NCBI RefSeq assembly: GCF_014202335.1
Contig: NZ_JACHGP010000010.1
Coordinates: 124,001 to 188,000 of the forward strand
DNA length: 64,000 nucleotides
Reading direction: 5' to 3'
Source: Mycobacterium sp. AZCC_0083
GTDB lineage: Bacteria; Actinomycetota; Actinomycetes; Mycobacteriales; Mycobacteriaceae
Both the position numbers and the translations under genes were made by a program. The notes under the pieces are model-generated. The model was given only the letters and a program-made list of their open reading frames with translations, ran no database searches and was not told the origin of the DNA. Position 1 is the first letter of the stretch, and every line of letters starts with the position of its first letter. Below, in pieces: positions 41,054-50,065 of the stretch.

Positions 41054-41110
41054 CGAGCAGACACAAACGGCCCTCATTCCGCGTGATTGAGGGCCGTTTG
41101 CGTCTGCTCG
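41054..41110. terminator. Bidirectional terminator between the MBL gene and crp
   Basis: CGAGCAGAC (41054-41062) and CAAACGGCCCTCA (41064-41076) pair with TGAGGGCCGTTTG (41088-41100) and GTCTGCTCG (41102-41110), with one mismatch and an 11-nt loop. It is a 22-bp stem between convergent gene ends, 7 bp from the MBL stop and 10 bp from the crp stop. Confidence 0.85.
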
Positions 41111-41120
41111 GCGGTAAAAC

Positions 41121-41795
41121 CTAGCGGGCGCGGCGGGCCAGACGCTCGGAGTCCGAGATCAGCACGCTCTTGCCCTCGAGCCGGATCCAGCCGCGGTGCG
41201 CGAAGTCGGCCAGCGCCTTGTTGACCGTCTCGCGCGACGCCCCGACCAGCTGAGCGATCTCCTCTTGCGTCAGGTCGTGCGTGACCCGCAGTGCGCCACC
41301 CTCCTGGGTGCCGAACCGCTGAGCCAGTTGCAGCAGCTGCTTGGCGACCCGGCCGGGGACGTCGGTGAAGATCAGGTCGGCGAGGTTGTTGTTGGTGCGA
41401 CGAAGTCGGCGGGCCAACACGCGCAGCAGTTGCTCGGCGATCTCGGGGCGATCCTTGATCCACGCCTTGAGCGCGTCGCGGTCCATCGACACGGCGCGCA
41501 CCTCGGTGATGGTGGTGGCGCTCGACGTCCGCGGGCCCGGGTCGAAGATCGACAGCTCGCCGAACATGTCCGACGGGCCCATGATGGTCAGCAGGTTCTC
41601 CCGGCCGTCTGGTGACCGGCGGCCGATCTTCACCTTGCCCGAAATGATGATGTAGAGCCGATCGCCTGGCTCACCTTCGGCGAACACCGTGTGCCCACGC
41701 GGGAAGTCCACCGGGTGCAGTTGCTTGGTCAGCGCGGATACCGCGGTCGGTTCGACTCCCTGGAAGATTCCGGCCCTGGCCAGGATCTCGTCCAC
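41121..41795 (-). CDS. crp: cAMP receptor protein CRP (Rv3676-type)
   Basis: A 224-residue CRP/FNR regulator. The N-terminal cyclic-nucleotide domain has FPRGHTVFAEGEPGDRLYIIISGKVKIGRR, the phosphate-binding cassette is MFGELSIFDPGPRTSSATT with Glu and Arg, and a long C-helix follows with LARRLRRTNNNLADL. The C-terminal HTH is LTQEEIAQLVGASRETVNKALADF. GTG 41795 gives the family start DEILARAGIF; an upstream in-frame ATG would add a 15-residue tail. CRP binds TGTGA-N6-TCACA-like sites and controls respiration, resuscitation and other genes. Candidate sites in this window lie at acs and at the Ms1 RNA promoter. Confidence 0.97.
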   Translation of the reverse strand: MDEILARAGIFQGVEPTAVSALTKQLHPVDFPRGHTVFAEGEPGDRLYIIISGKVKIGRRSPDGRENLLTIMGPSDMFGELSIFDPGPRTSSATTITEVRAVSMDRDALKAWIKDRPEIAEQLLRVLARRLRRTNNNLADLIFTDVPGRVAKQLLQLAQRFGTQEGGALRVTHDLTQEEIAQLVGASRETVNKALADFAHRGWIRLEGKSVLISDSERLARRAR

Positions 41796-41896
41796 GTTGC
41801 CCCTCTTAAGCTGTTGGAAAATATGACACGCGCAGACCATCCCTTGCTGGATGGCTCGGCCAGTCTAATTGCAGGCCGCTTCGCGACGAGCCAACG

Positions 41897-42217
41897 CTAC
41901 ACACGATCGGCCTGTCGAGTCGCCCGAAATTCCGGATTACCTCCATGGTGGATGTAGATCCGGGTCGGCAAGTCCTGCTCGGACGCGGGGGATGCGCGGT
42001 GCTCGAGCCAGGTCTCGTAGGTGTCATACGCGTCGTCGACGATGTGATCGTCGGGCCGCGCCGGCGGCCGCGCGCAGTCGGCCTTGGCCTGCTCCAGAAC
42101 CGCTGCAATGTCCTCCGGTGACACCGTGTCGCCTTCGAGGCCGGCTTCGAGTCGATCCAGCCCGAAGGTTGCCAGCATCAGCAACCCGGGGACGAATACC
42201 ACCAGCAACCACGACAC
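41897..42217 (-). CDS. Small membrane protein (Rv3675-type)
   Basis: A 106-residue protein with an N-terminal membrane helix (LLVVFVPGLLMLATFGLDRL, residues about 4-23). A soluble acidic part includes VSPEDIAAVLEQAKADC and a His-rich IYIHHGGNPEFRATRQADRV tail. It lies between crp and nth, on the crp strand, about 100 bp upstream of crp, and corresponds to M. tuberculosis Rv3675. No function is known. The crp-proximal intergene (41796-41896) probably holds the crp promoter; no CRP-like palindrome was found there. Confidence 0.8.
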   Translation of the reverse strand: MSWLLVVFVPGLLMLATFGLDRLEAGLEGDTVSPEDIAAVLEQAKADCARPPARPDDHIVDDAYDTYETWLEHRASPASEQDLPTRIYIHHGGNPEFRATRQADRV

Positions 42218-42312
42218 AAGGCTGTAGTAAACACGCCGAAGATCTCAGCCGGATCACGAAATGCCACCGGTCCAATCCGATTGATGTCGGTCGCGTCAGT
42301 AGGCTTGTTCGC

Positions 42313-43077
42313 GTGGCAGTCAAGGCGTCTGAAGGCAAGCGGTCCGCCAAGTTCGACACAGAAACCCACACCGGTCTGGTGCGTCGCGCCAGGCGAATGA
42401 ATTGCACTCTCGCACAGGCGTTTCCGCATGTGTACTGCGAGTTGGACTTCACCAACCCGCTCGAGCTGACGGTGGCGACGATTCTGTCGGCGCAATGCAC
42501 CGACAAGCGAGTGAACTTGACCACCCCCGCGCTGTTCCTGAAGTACCGCACTGCGGTGGACTACGCGAAGGCCGATCGCGAGGAGCTGGAGACCCTCATC
42601 CAGCCGACGGGGTTCTACCGGAACAAGGCAAACTCGTTGATGCGGCTCGGGCAGGAACTCGTCGAGCGGTTCGACGGCCGGGTGCCCAACACCCTCGACG
42701 AGCTGGTGACGCTGCCCGGCATTGGCCGCAAGACCGCCAACGTGGTCCTCGGCAATGCGTTCGACATCCCTGGCATCACGGTCGACACCCATTTCGGCAG
42801 GCTTGTCCGCCGGTGGCGCTGGACCGAGCTGGAGGACCCGGTCAAGGTCGAGTTCGCCGTTGGCGAACTCATCGAGCGCAAGGAGTGGACGCTGCTCAGC
42901 CACCGGGTGATCTTTCACGGTCGCCGGGTGTGTCACGCCAAGAAGCCCGCGTGCGGGGTCTGCGTGCTGGCCAAGGATTGTCCGTCCTATGGCACGGGGC
43001 CGACGGACCCGCTGACGGCCGCTGCGTTGGTCAAGGGACCGGAGACCGAGCATCTGCTGGCCTTGGCCGGTCTCTGA
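42313..43077 (+). CDS. nth: Endonuclease III
   Basis: A 254-residue base-excision repair glycosylase/AP lyase acting on oxidised pyrimidines. The helix-hairpin-helix is LPGIGRKTANVVLG with catalytic Lys140, and Asp158 is in TVDTHFGRL. The 4Fe-4S ligands are Cys207, Cys214, Cys217 and Cys223 (C-x6-C-x2-C-x5-C). The GTG at 42313 gives a slightly longer N-terminus than the M. tuberculosis protein; later starts exist but lack a better Shine-Dalgarno. Upstream in-frame sequence overlaps the neighbouring gene antisense and was left out. It leads the nth-TlpA-NUDIX-marP block. Confidence 0.95.
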   Translation: MAVKASEGKRSAKFDTETHTGLVRRARRMNCTLAQAFPHVYCELDFTNPLELTVATILSAQCTDKRVNLTTPALFLKYRTAVDYAKADREELETLIQPTGFYRNKANSLMRLGQELVERFDGRVPNTLDELVTLPGIGRKTANVVLGNAFDIPGITVDTHFGRLVRRWRWTELEDPVKVEFAVGELIERKEWTLLSHRVIFHGRRVCHAKKPACGVCVLAKDCPSYGTGPTDPLTAAALVKGPETEHLLALAGL

Positions 43078-43095
43078 CCTCAGCGTGACCACTCC

Positions 43096-43764
43096 ATGAG
43101 CAGGACGGCGCGCTGGACCGTCGCCGTGCTGGTCGTCATCGTCGCGATCGGGGTCGCGTTCTGGCGTGAACTTGGGGACCGGGGGGAGGGAGCTTCGCCT
43201 GCCTCGTCGACCAGTCCCGGCACGGCCCGCGACCACCGGGATGTGGATACGCCTAAGGCGCTGGCCGGCCCTCGGGCGCGCGCCGATCTGCCGCCGTGCC
43301 CCTCCCAAGGGCAGGGCCCAGGCCCAGAGGCACTGCGCGACATCACGCTCGAGTGCGCGGGGGACGGCTCGATGGTGGACGTCGCGCGAGCCGTGGCGGG
43401 GCGCACGGTCGTGCTGAACCTGTGGGCCTACTGGTGCGGGCCGTGCGCCGACGAGTTACCCGCGATGGCCGAATACCAGAGACGGATGGGGCCTGCGGTG
43501 ACGGTGCTGACCGTGCATCAGGACGAGAACGAGACGGCCGCCTTGACCCGGCTGGCCGAACTCGGCGTGCACCTGCCTACCCTGCAGGACGGGCGCCGTC
43601 TCGTCGCCGCCGCACTCAAGGTTCCCAACGTGATGCCCGCGACCGTCGTACTGCGATCGGACGGTAGCGTTGCCGAAGTCCTGCCCCGCTCGTTCGCCAC
43701 CGCCGACGAGATCGCGGCGGCGGTGGATCCGAAGATCGGCCAGAACACAGGAGAGCCGGGTTGA
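43096..43764 (+). CDS. TlpA/ResA-like thioredoxin-fold membrane protein (Rv3673c-type)
   Basis: A 222-residue protein anchored by an N-terminal helix (about residues 7-24), with the catalytic domain outside the membrane. The redox motif is WAYWCGPCADELP (Cys114, Cys117), and a cis-Pro loop is in VPNVMPATVVL. Two further Cys (PPCPSQ, LECAGD) may form a structural disulfide. It is probably a thiol-disulfide reductase in the cell envelope. It overlaps the NUDIX start (TTGA) and precedes marP, a periplasmic protease with a disulfide, which suggests a thiol-quality-control link. Confidence 0.9.
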   Translation: MSRTARWTVAVLVVIVAIGVAFWRELGDRGEGASPASSTSPGTARDHRDVDTPKALAGPRARADLPPCPSQGQGPGPEALRDITLECAGDGSMVDVARAVAGRTVVLNLWAYWCGPCADELPAMAEYQRRMGPAVTVLTVHQDENETAALTRLAELGVHLPTLQDGRRLVAAALKVPNVMPATVVLRSDGSVAEVLPRSFATADEIAAAVDPKIGQNTGEPG

Positions 43765-44564
43765 GCGCTGGAATCAACTCCGAGCGCGACGGGAGCGGGC
43801 CCGTCCCCCTCGATCCCGCGGCCGCTCCGGCTTGGATGAAGCCCCTGGTCGACAACGTGGGCTCGGTGCCGAGTGCCTACCGGCGACGGCTGCCCGCCGA
43901 CGTGCTGGCCGCGATCACCGCTGCCAACGCCGCCGCGACCTTGACCCGCACCAAGCGCGACGCTGCAGTGCTGGTGCTGTTCTCCGGCCCGTGGGACGCG
44001 CCGTCGGGCGGCCTTCCCGACGATGCGGACCTGTTGGTCACCGTGCGCGCGTCGACCCTCCGCCAGCATGCCGGCCAGGCGGCCTTCCCAGGAGGGGCCT
44101 CCGATCCCGACGACAGCGGCGCCGTGTTCACCGCGCTGCGCGAGGCCCGCGAGGAAACCGGCATCGACACCAGCAGGCTGCAGCCGTTGGTCACTCTCGA
44201 GCGAATGTTCATCCCGCCGTCGGGCTTCCACGTGGTTCCGGTGCTGGCCTACTCGTCCGATCCCGGCCCGGTGGGCGTGGTCGACCCTGCCGAGACGGCG
44301 ATCGTCGCGCGCGTCCCGGTGCGCGCATTCATCAACCCGAAGAACAGGTTGATGGTCTACCGCGAGCAGAACACCCGCCGCTTCGCAGGTCCCGCGTTCC
44401 TGCTCAACCAGATGTTGGTGTGGGGTTTCACCGGCCAGGTGATCTCGGCGCTGCTGGACGTCGCCGGGTGGGCCGAGCCGTGGAACAGCGACGACGTCCG
44501 CGAACTCGATGCGGCAATGGCGCTAGTCGGCGGCGTCAGCGACTACGGTGATGGCCAACAATGA
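43761..44564 (+). CDS. NUDIX hydrolase, CoA-diphosphatase-like (Rv3672c-type)
   Basis: A 267-residue NUDIX protein starting at TTG 43761 (TTGA overlap). The box reads GGASDPDDSGAVFTALREAREETGI, with G-x5 region and REx2EExG intact; the initial segment FPGGAS(D) is typical of CoA pyrophosphatases (NudL/Nudt7). The upstream LTRTKRDAAVLVLFSG and the distal FINPKNRLMVYREQNTR strands are also family-like. It likely hydrolyses CoA or acyl-CoA diphosphate bonds. It ends in an ATGA overlap with marP, so the three genes are one operon. Confidence 0.88.
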   Translation: MSAGINSERDGSGPVPLDPAAAPAWMKPLVDNVGSVPSAYRRRLPADVLAAITAANAAATLTRTKRDAAVLVLFSGPWDAPSGGLPDDADLLVTVRASTLRQHAGQAAFPGGASDPDDSGAVFTALREAREETGIDTSRLQPLVTLERMFIPPSGFHVVPVLAYSSDPGPVGVVDPAETAIVARVPVRAFINPKNRLMVYREQNTRRFAGPAFLLNQMLVWGFTGQVISALLDVAGWAEPWNSDDVRELDAAMALVGGVSDYGDGQQ

Positions 44565-45748
44565 CATCGTCTCAATGGCTTGATCTGGCCATCCTCGCCG
44601 TCGCCTTCGTCGCCGCCGTCTCCGGCTGGCGCTCCGGGGCGGTTGGCTCGCTGTTCGCACTTATAGGTGTGGTGCTCGGCCTCGTCGCGGGGGTGCTGCT
44701 CGCACCGCATGTGGTCACCTACATCAGCGGTGGCCGCACCCAGCTGTTCGCGACGTTGTTCCTCATCCTCGGACTGGTGGTGATCGGCGAGATCGCCGGT
44801 GTCGTGCTGGGTCGCGCGGTGCGCGGCGCCATCCGCAACCGGACCGTTCGGACGTTCGACTCGGTCGTCGGGGTCGGGCTGCAGCTCGTCGCCGTGCTGG
44901 TTGCCGCATGGCTGCTGGGGTCCCTGCTCACTTCGGCGGATCAGCCGAATCTGGCGGCGGCCGTACGCGGTTCACGTGTGCTGACCCAGGTCGACGATTT
45001 GGCGCCGAGCTGGCTGAAGCCGGTGCCGCAACGGATGAAGGCACTGCTGAACACCTCCGGGTTGCCCGAGGTGCTGCCGCAGTTCGGCCGGACGCCGATC
45101 GTCAACGTCGAGATCCCCGACGCCACGTTGGCCGGCGATCCGGTGGTCGCGGCCACCCGGCCCAGCGTGCTCAAGATCCGCGGCGTCGCGCCGAGTTGCC
45201 AAAAGGTGCTCGAGGGCAGTGGTTTCGTCGTCGCGCCGAACAGGGTGATGTCCAACGCGCACGTCGTCGCGGGCTCGGAGAGCGTCACCGTCGAGGTCGA
45301 CGGCCAGACCTACGACGCCGGTGTGGTGTCCTACGACCCCAGCGCCGACATCTCCATCCTGGACGTGCCCAATCTGCCTGCGCCGCCGCTGCAGTTCGAC
45401 ATGCAGGAAGCGAAGTCAGGTACCGACGCCGTGGTGATGGGCTATCCCGGCGGCGGCGACTTCACCGCCACCCCGGCACGGATCCGGGAGGTCATCCGGC
45501 TCAACGGGCCCGACATCTACCACACCACGACGGTCACCCGTGAGGTCTACACCATCAGAGGCACGGTCCGGCAAGGTAATTCGGGCGGTCCGTTGATCGA
45601 CAAGGGCGGCGCAGTGCTCGGCGTCGTCTTCGGCGCCGCGGTGGACGACGCGGACACCGGGTTCGTGTTGACCGCCGACGAGGTGGCCAGGCAGATGGCC
45701 AAGGTGGGCAGCACCCAACGGGTGCAAACCGGGGCCTGCATCTCCTGA
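44561..45748 (+). CDS. marP: Membrane-anchored serine protease MarP (acid resistance)
   Basis: A 395-residue protein with four N-terminal membrane helices (about residues 5-20, 30-52, 64-85 and 104-124) and a periplasmic chymotrypsin-like protease. Catalytic residues are His234 (SNAHVVAG), Asp263 (SADISILD) and Ser341 (GNSGGPL). Cys213 and Cys393 can form the disulfide that links the domain to its tail. In M. tuberculosis MarP (Rv3671c) is required for intrabacterial pH control and cleaves the peptidoglycan hydrolase RipA in acid. It is the last gene of the nth operon, convergent with ephE. Confidence 0.96.
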   Translation: MTSSQWLDLAILAVAFVAAVSGWRSGAVGSLFALIGVVLGLVAGVLLAPHVVTYISGGRTQLFATLFLILGLVVIGEIAGVVLGRAVRGAIRNRTVRTFDSVVGVGLQLVAVLVAAWLLGSLLTSADQPNLAAAVRGSRVLTQVDDLAPSWLKPVPQRMKALLNTSGLPEVLPQFGRTPIVNVEIPDATLAGDPVVAATRPSVLKIRGVAPSCQKVLEGSGFVVAPNRVMSNAHVVAGSESVTVEVDGQTYDAGVVSYDPSADISILDVPNLPAPPLQFDMQEAKSGTDAVVMGYPGGGDFTATPARIREVIRLNGPDIYHTTTVTREVYTIRGTVRQGNSGGPLIDKGGAVLGVVFGAAVDDADTGFVLTADEVARQMAKVGSTQRVQTGACIS

Positions 45749-45749
45749 G

Positions 45750-46703
45750 TTAGGTGCGGTGCACCTGCGCGAGGAACCGCGACAGCTGTTCGTTGACTTC
45801 GGTCGGTGCCTCTTCGTGCGCGAAATGCCCTGCGCCCGCAATGGATACGTACCGGCCGTGCGGAGCGTAGTGCTGGGTTTTGTACACCGGATCGGCCAGC
45901 ACGTAGGGGTCGGCGTCGCCGCGCATGTGCAGCACGGGAACGTTCAGTGGGCGCTTCATCGACTTCATGAAACGTCGGCCCTCGGCACGCAGTTGGCTGC
46001 GCAACGCCCAGCGTTGGTACTCCAGTGCGGAATGCGCTGCCGACGGGATCCGCACGGCCCTCCGCAGATGGCCAATCGTCTCCGAGAAGTCTTCTGAGGC
46101 TTGCCATTTGCCACTCGATCGGCTGCGGACGAGCAGTTCGAGTTCGGCTGCGTCGTGGCGGGTCAGCTTTCGCTCCGGCCAGAACGGCACCTGGTAGCGC
46201 AGCATCCCTGGCAGAAGGGCAAGACCCTGGTCGCGTCGAGTCAGCGCCGAGGCCCGCAACGCCACCGGGTGCGGCGAACTGACCACCGCGATCGCGCGCA
46301 CCGACCGCGGATGCAGCACCGACGTCGCCCAGCACACCAGCCCACCGTCGGCGTGACCGATCAGCGTTGCGGTGCTGTGTCCGAGTGCGCGCACCAGGCC
46401 CGCGGTGTCGCCGGCCAGCGTCCAGCCGTCGTAGCCGCGCGGGGGTTTGTCGCTGCCGCCGTAGCCCCGCAGGTCGACGGCCACCACGCGCGCTCCGGTC
46501 AGGCCGCGCAGTTGGTGGCGCCACGACCACCAGAACGAGGCGAACCCGTGCAGGAGTATCACCAACGGTCGCTCGGCGGACTCGGCGGGACGGTTCTCGG
46601 TGGGTAGCGCTTCGACGACGTGGAAGCGAATCCCGTTGGCGTGCACGTCGAGATGACGCCATGGACCGTCGATATGCGTCATCGACGGATCGGGAGGGGG
46701 CAC
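45750..46703 (-). CDS. ephE: Epoxide hydrolase EphE-type alpha/beta hydrolase
   Basis: A 317-residue alpha/beta hydrolase. The oxyanion motif is LLHGFASFWWSWRHQL, the nucleophile is an Asp in LIGHADGGLV (epoxide hydrolase type, not Ser), and the catalytic His is in GAGHFAHEEAP. Lid tyrosines are not certain. GTG 46703, one base overlapping the preceding stop (TAGTG), was chosen because the family N-terminus PDPSMTHIDGPWRHLDVHANG then fits. ATG 46682 is an alternative. It likely opens lipid or sterol-derived epoxides to diols. It is the second gene with the holin-like protein. Confidence 0.88.
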   Translation of the reverse strand: MPPPDPSMTHIDGPWRHLDVHANGIRFHVVEALPTENRPAESAERPLVILLHGFASFWWSWRHQLRGLTGARVVAVDLRGYGGSDKPPRGYDGWTLAGDTAGLVRALGHSTATLIGHADGGLVCWATSVLHPRSVRAIAVVSSPHPVALRASALTRRDQGLALLPGMLRYQVPFWPERKLTRHDAAELELLVRSRSSGKWQASEDFSETIGHLRRAVRIPSAAHSALEYQRWALRSQLRAEGRRFMKSMKRPLNVPVLHMRGDADPYVLADPVYKTQHYAPHGRYVSIAGAGHFAHEEAPTEVNEQLSRFLAQVHRT

Positions 46704-47215
46704 TACCAGCCTGATGGATCTGCGGTCGACGCGCCGTTGGTCGAAGTGATCGCCTTGCCGGGCTTGTCGCCGCCGGGGGTCAGGGCCGCCCGTGTCTCCT
46801 TGACCGATTCGATGGTCTGCTGGGGCCCGCGGATTCGGCGCACCTTCAAATACCCCAGCACGGCGAACGCCGCGGCGGTCAACACCATGACGGCGAACAC
46901 GATCAGGAACGCGACCCACCGCCACAGCCACGTGTCGAGGAGTTCGGCGGCGAAGAAGAAGAAGAAGAACGTCGAGTAGAACAACACGACGAGCGCCAGG
47001 ATGAAGTAGACGCTGCCGGTGAGGCCCTTCTTCACGTCACGGGTGATCTCGGCCTTGGCGAGTTCGACTTCGGCACGCACCAGTGTCGACACCTGCGTGG
47101 TGGCGTCCTTGACGAGGTCGCCGATCGAGGGATCGGGTACCGACGCGTGTGGATCCACCAGCGGAATCGAAGTGACTGTGGTCGGCACGCCGTTCCTACG
47201 GTCGCCTGTGCTCAC
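46703..47215 (-). CDS. Actinobacterial holin-X/DUF1469-like membrane protein (Rv3669-type)
   Basis: A 170-residue protein with an amphipathic N-terminal region (VKDATTQVSTLVRAEVELAKAEI) and two membrane helices (about residues 65-87 and 95-120). The first contains a run of phenylalanines (STFFFFFFAAELL). The family marker is the ALxxGD-free phage_holin_3-6-type spacing; the label holin is historical and no phage is implied. The start is GTG 47215. It is cotranscribed with ephE through a TAGTG overlap. The function is unknown. Confidence 0.8.
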   Translation of the reverse strand: MSTGDRRNGVPTTVTSIPLVDPHASVPDPSIGDLVKDATTQVSTLVRAEVELAKAEITRDVKKGLTGSVYFILALVVLFYSTFFFFFFAAELLDTWLWRWVAFLIVFAVMVLTAAAFAVLGYLKVRRIRGPQQTIESVKETRAALTPGGDKPGKAITSTNGASTADPSGW

Positions 47216-47356
47216 GGACGAGTCCTCCCCGCGTCGAGACCAAATTGGGATGTGCAGTGCGTTCATGTTGCCATGTCGCGCCCGGCTCGACCTCCCCGGC
47301 CGACGTTAGACTCACGGGGTTTGGCGAGAATTCGGACGGGGCAGTCGACGGAGGTG

Positions 47357-48073
47357 GTGTTGAGACATCGCTGGCACGACACTGCCATTGCAGTCGTCGT
47401 CGCGGCAGCCCTGACCGTCGCGTTATTGGTCCTGACCGCGCCGTTCGCCGGCGCCGTTGACCCCGTTGCGCTTGGCGGTGGCTCCGGCATCGTGATCGAC
47501 GGCGATACGTTCTGCACGCTCACCGCGATCGGCAACGACAACAAGGGCAATCTCATCGGGTTCACGTCCGCACACTGCGGCGGGCCCGGCGCCAAGGTCG
47601 CCGCCGAAGGCGCCGAGGACCACGGCGTGCTCGGCACCATGGTGGCGGGCAACGAAGGCCTCGACTACGCGGTCATCCAGTTCGACCCGACGCTGGTGCG
47701 ACCGGTCGCCGAGGTAAACGGCTTCCGCATCGACGGCATCGGACCCGACCCGGTGTTCGGCCAAGTGGCGTGCAAGCTGGGCCGCACCACCGGCTACTCC
47801 TGCGGCGTCACGTGGGGGCCTGGCGACACGCCAGGCACCATCGTCAACCAGGTGTGCGGGCAGCCGGGCGACTCGGGGGCGCCGGTGACCGTGGACAACC
47901 GTCTCGTCGGGATGATCCACGGAGCGTTCAGCGAGGACCTGCCGACCTGCGTGGTGAAGTTCGTGCCGCTGCACACCCCCGCGGTGACGGTGTCGATCAA
48001 CGCCGTCCTCGCCGACATCACCGCCAAGAGCAGGCCCGGCTCGGGATTCGTGCCGGTCCCCTCTGCCGCCTGA
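47357..48073 (+). CDS. Secreted chymotrypsin-like serine protease (Rv3668c-type)
   Basis: A 238-residue protein with a Sec signal peptide (IAVVVAAALTVALLVL...AGA, cleavage near residue 33). Catalytic residues are His73 in TSAHCGG, Asp103 in GLDYAVIQFD and Ser173 in GQPGDSGAPV. Cys residues at 53/74, 139/149 and 167 with a later Cys suggest three disulfides, as in alpha-lytic-type proteases. GTG 47357 was chosen (GGAGG is nearby); GTG 47354 and TTG 47360 are equal in plausibility. It is secreted or cell-wall-located. It ends facing acs, with a small hairpin between. Confidence 0.88.
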   Translation: MLRHRWHDTAIAVVVAAALTVALLVLTAPFAGAVDPVALGGGSGIVIDGDTFCTLTAIGNDNKGNLIGFTSAHCGGPGAKVAAEGAEDHGVLGTMVAGNEGLDYAVIQFDPTLVRPVAEVNGFRIDGIGPDPVFGQVACKLGRTTGYSCGVTWGPGDTPGTIVNQVCGQPGDSGAPVTVDNRLVGMIHGAFSEDLPTCVVKFVPLHTPAVTVSINAVLADITAKSRPGSGFVPVPSAA

Positions 48074-48076
48074 AGC

Positions 48077-48095
48077 CCTGCCGCCTGAAGGCAGG
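48077..48095. terminator. Short convergent hairpin between protease gene and acs
   Basis: CCTGCC (48077-48082) pairs with GGCAGG (48090-48095) around GCCTGAA. The region also repeats CTGCCGCCTGAAG (48063-48075 and 48079-48091). It lies in the 27-bp gap between convergent stops. Confidence 0.45.
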
Positions 48096-48100
48096 CGCCC

Positions 48101-50062
48101 CTACTTCGTCGCCCTGATCGCCTCGAACACGCTGGGGTCGACCAGCGTCGAGGTGTCGCCGAGTTCACGACCCTCCGCGACGTCGCGCAGCAGGCGGCGC
48201 ATGATCTTGCCGCTGCGGGTCTTCGGCAGTTCGGGCACGACGTGGATCTCGCGTGGACGGGCGATCGGCGAGATCTCGGTGGCGACTTGCTTGCGCAACT
48301 CGTCGATCATGTTCTCCCGATCTTCTGCAGCCGCCGCTGCAGAGGCCTTGAGGATGACGAACGCGCAGATCGCCTGACCGGTGGTGTCGTCGCTGGCTCC
48401 CACCACGGCGGCCTCAGCCACCCCCGAGTGCCCGACGAGCGCGGACTCCACCTCAGCCGTCGAGATGCGGTGCCCGGACACGTTCATCACGTCGTCGATG
48501 CGGCCGAGCACCCAGATGTTTCCTTCGGCGTCGTAGCGCGCGCCGTCGCCCGCGAAGTACCAGCCCTGCTCGGCGAACCGCGACCAGTAGGTCTCCTTGA
48601 ACCGCTCGGGATCTCCCCAGATGCCGCGCAGCATCGACGGCCACGGCTTGTCGAGGACGAGGTATCCGCTTGGCTGCTCGCCGTGATCGGCGCCGGGATC
48701 GAGTTGGTTGCCGTCGTCGTCGACGATCTTGGCCGAGATGCCGGGCAGCGGGGTCATCGCCGATCCTGGCTTGGCGGCCGTGACGCCGGGTAGCGGCGAG
48801 ATCATGATCGAACCGGTCTCGGTCTGCCACCACGTGTCGACGATCGGAGTCTTGTTGCCGCCGAAGGCATCCCGGTACCACCGCCACGCTTCGGGGTTGA
48901 TCGGCTCGCCGACCGAGCCGAGCAGGCGCAGGCTGGTCAGGTCGTGTGCGGCGGGGATCTGACGCCCCAGCTTCATGAACGTGCGGACCAGGGTGGGTGC
49001 CGTGTAATAGATTGTGACGCCGTATTTTTCGATGATCTCGAAGTGCCGATGTTCGGTGGGTGAGGTCGGCGTGCCCTCGTAGACCACCTGCGTCACGCCG
49101 TTGGACAGCGGACCGTAGACGATGTAGGTGTGCCCGGTGACCCAGCCGATGTCAGCCGTGCACCAAAACACGTCAGTGTCCGGCTTGACGTCGAAGACGT
49201 TGAAGTGGGTGTAGCTGGACTGCGTCAGGTATCCGCCGCTGGAGTGCACGATGCCCTTTGGCTTGCCGGTGGTGCCCGACGTGTAGAGCAGGAACAGCGG
49301 ATGCTCGGCGTCGAACGCTTCGGGCGTGTGCTCGGCGGACGCGGCGTCGACCACCTCGTGCCACCACAGGTCGCGCCCCTCGGTCCACTCCACGTCGATC
49401 CCGGTGCGCCGCACCACCAGGACGTGTTCGACCGTGCCGTCCGCCGACACGGCCTCGTCGACGGCTTCCTTCAGGGATACCGCCTTTCCGCGCCGGTACT
49501 GCCCGTCGGTGGTGATGACCAGCTTGGCCTCGGCATCCTCGATGCGGGCCTTCAGCGCGGTCGCGGAATAGCCGGCGAACACCACCGAGTGCATGACGCC
49601 AAGCCGCGCGCAGGCCAGCATCGCGACGATCGCCTCGGGCACCATCGGCATGTAGATGGCGGCACGATCGCCGGCCACCAGGCCCAGGTCCGTGAGTGCG
49701 TTCGCAGCCTTGCTGACCTCGGCCAGCAGCTCGGAGTAGGTCAGGGTGCGGCTGTCGCCGACCGGCTCGCCCTCCCAGTGAATGGCCACGCGGTCACCGT
49801 TGCCGGCCTCGACGTGGCGGTCGACGCAGTTGTAGGCGACGTTGAGCTTGCCGCCGACGAACCACTTGGCGAACGGTGCGTCGGACCAGTCGAGCACCTC
49901 GGTGTACGGGGTCTCCCATGACAGCCGTTCGGCCTGTGTGCCCCAGAACGCCAAACGGTCCTGTTCGGCCTGGTGATACAGGTCGACGGTCGCGTTCGCG
50001 TTGGCAGCGAAGTCACCAGGCGGTGGGTAGGCAGACTGAGCTTCGGTGTGCGTCTCCGACAT
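48101..50062 (-). CDS. acs: Acetyl-coenzyme A synthetase
   Basis: A 653-residue AMP-forming enzyme activating acetate to acetyl-CoA. Seen are the P-loop LLYTSGTTGKPKGIVHSSGG (about residues 262-281), VDTWWQTETGSIMISPLPG, the AMP-binding WVLGRIDDVMNVSGHRI and the C-terminal acetylated lysine loop PKTRSGKIMRRLLRD. ATG 50062 was chosen; a GTG at 50080 would place start codon bases inside a CRP-like palindrome that touches the start region. Mycobacterial Acs is inactivated by cAMP-stimulated lysine acetylation, so a CRP site would add a second cAMP link. Confidence 0.97.
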   Translation of the reverse strand: MSETHTEAQSAYPPPGDFAANANATVDLYHQAEQDRLAFWGTQAERLSWETPYTEVLDWSDAPFAKWFVGGKLNVAYNCVDRHVEAGNGDRVAIHWEGEPVGDSRTLTYSELLAEVSKAANALTDLGLVAGDRAAIYMPMVPEAIVAMLACARLGVMHSVVFAGYSATALKARIEDAEAKLVITTDGQYRRGKAVSLKEAVDEAVSADGTVEHVLVVRRTGIDVEWTEGRDLWWHEVVDAASAEHTPEAFDAEHPLFLLYTSGTTGKPKGIVHSSGGYLTQSSYTHFNVFDVKPDTDVFWCTADIGWVTGHTYIVYGPLSNGVTQVVYEGTPTSPTEHRHFEIIEKYGVTIYYTAPTLVRTFMKLGRQIPAAHDLTSLRLLGSVGEPINPEAWRWYRDAFGGNKTPIVDTWWQTETGSIMISPLPGVTAAKPGSAMTPLPGISAKIVDDDGNQLDPGADHGEQPSGYLVLDKPWPSMLRGIWGDPERFKETYWSRFAEQGWYFAGDGARYDAEGNIWVLGRIDDVMNVSGHRISTAEVESALVGHSGVAEAAVVGASDDTTGQAICAFVILKASAAAAAEDRENMIDELRKQVATEISPIARPREIHVVPELPKTRSGKIMRRLLRDVAEGRELGDTSTLVDPSVFEAIRATK

Positions 50063-50065
50063 GGC

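Noticed and set aside
46703..47215. Holin-like gene as evidence of a prophage
   Set aside because: The family is a chromosomal actinobacterial membrane protein; no other phage gene is present.
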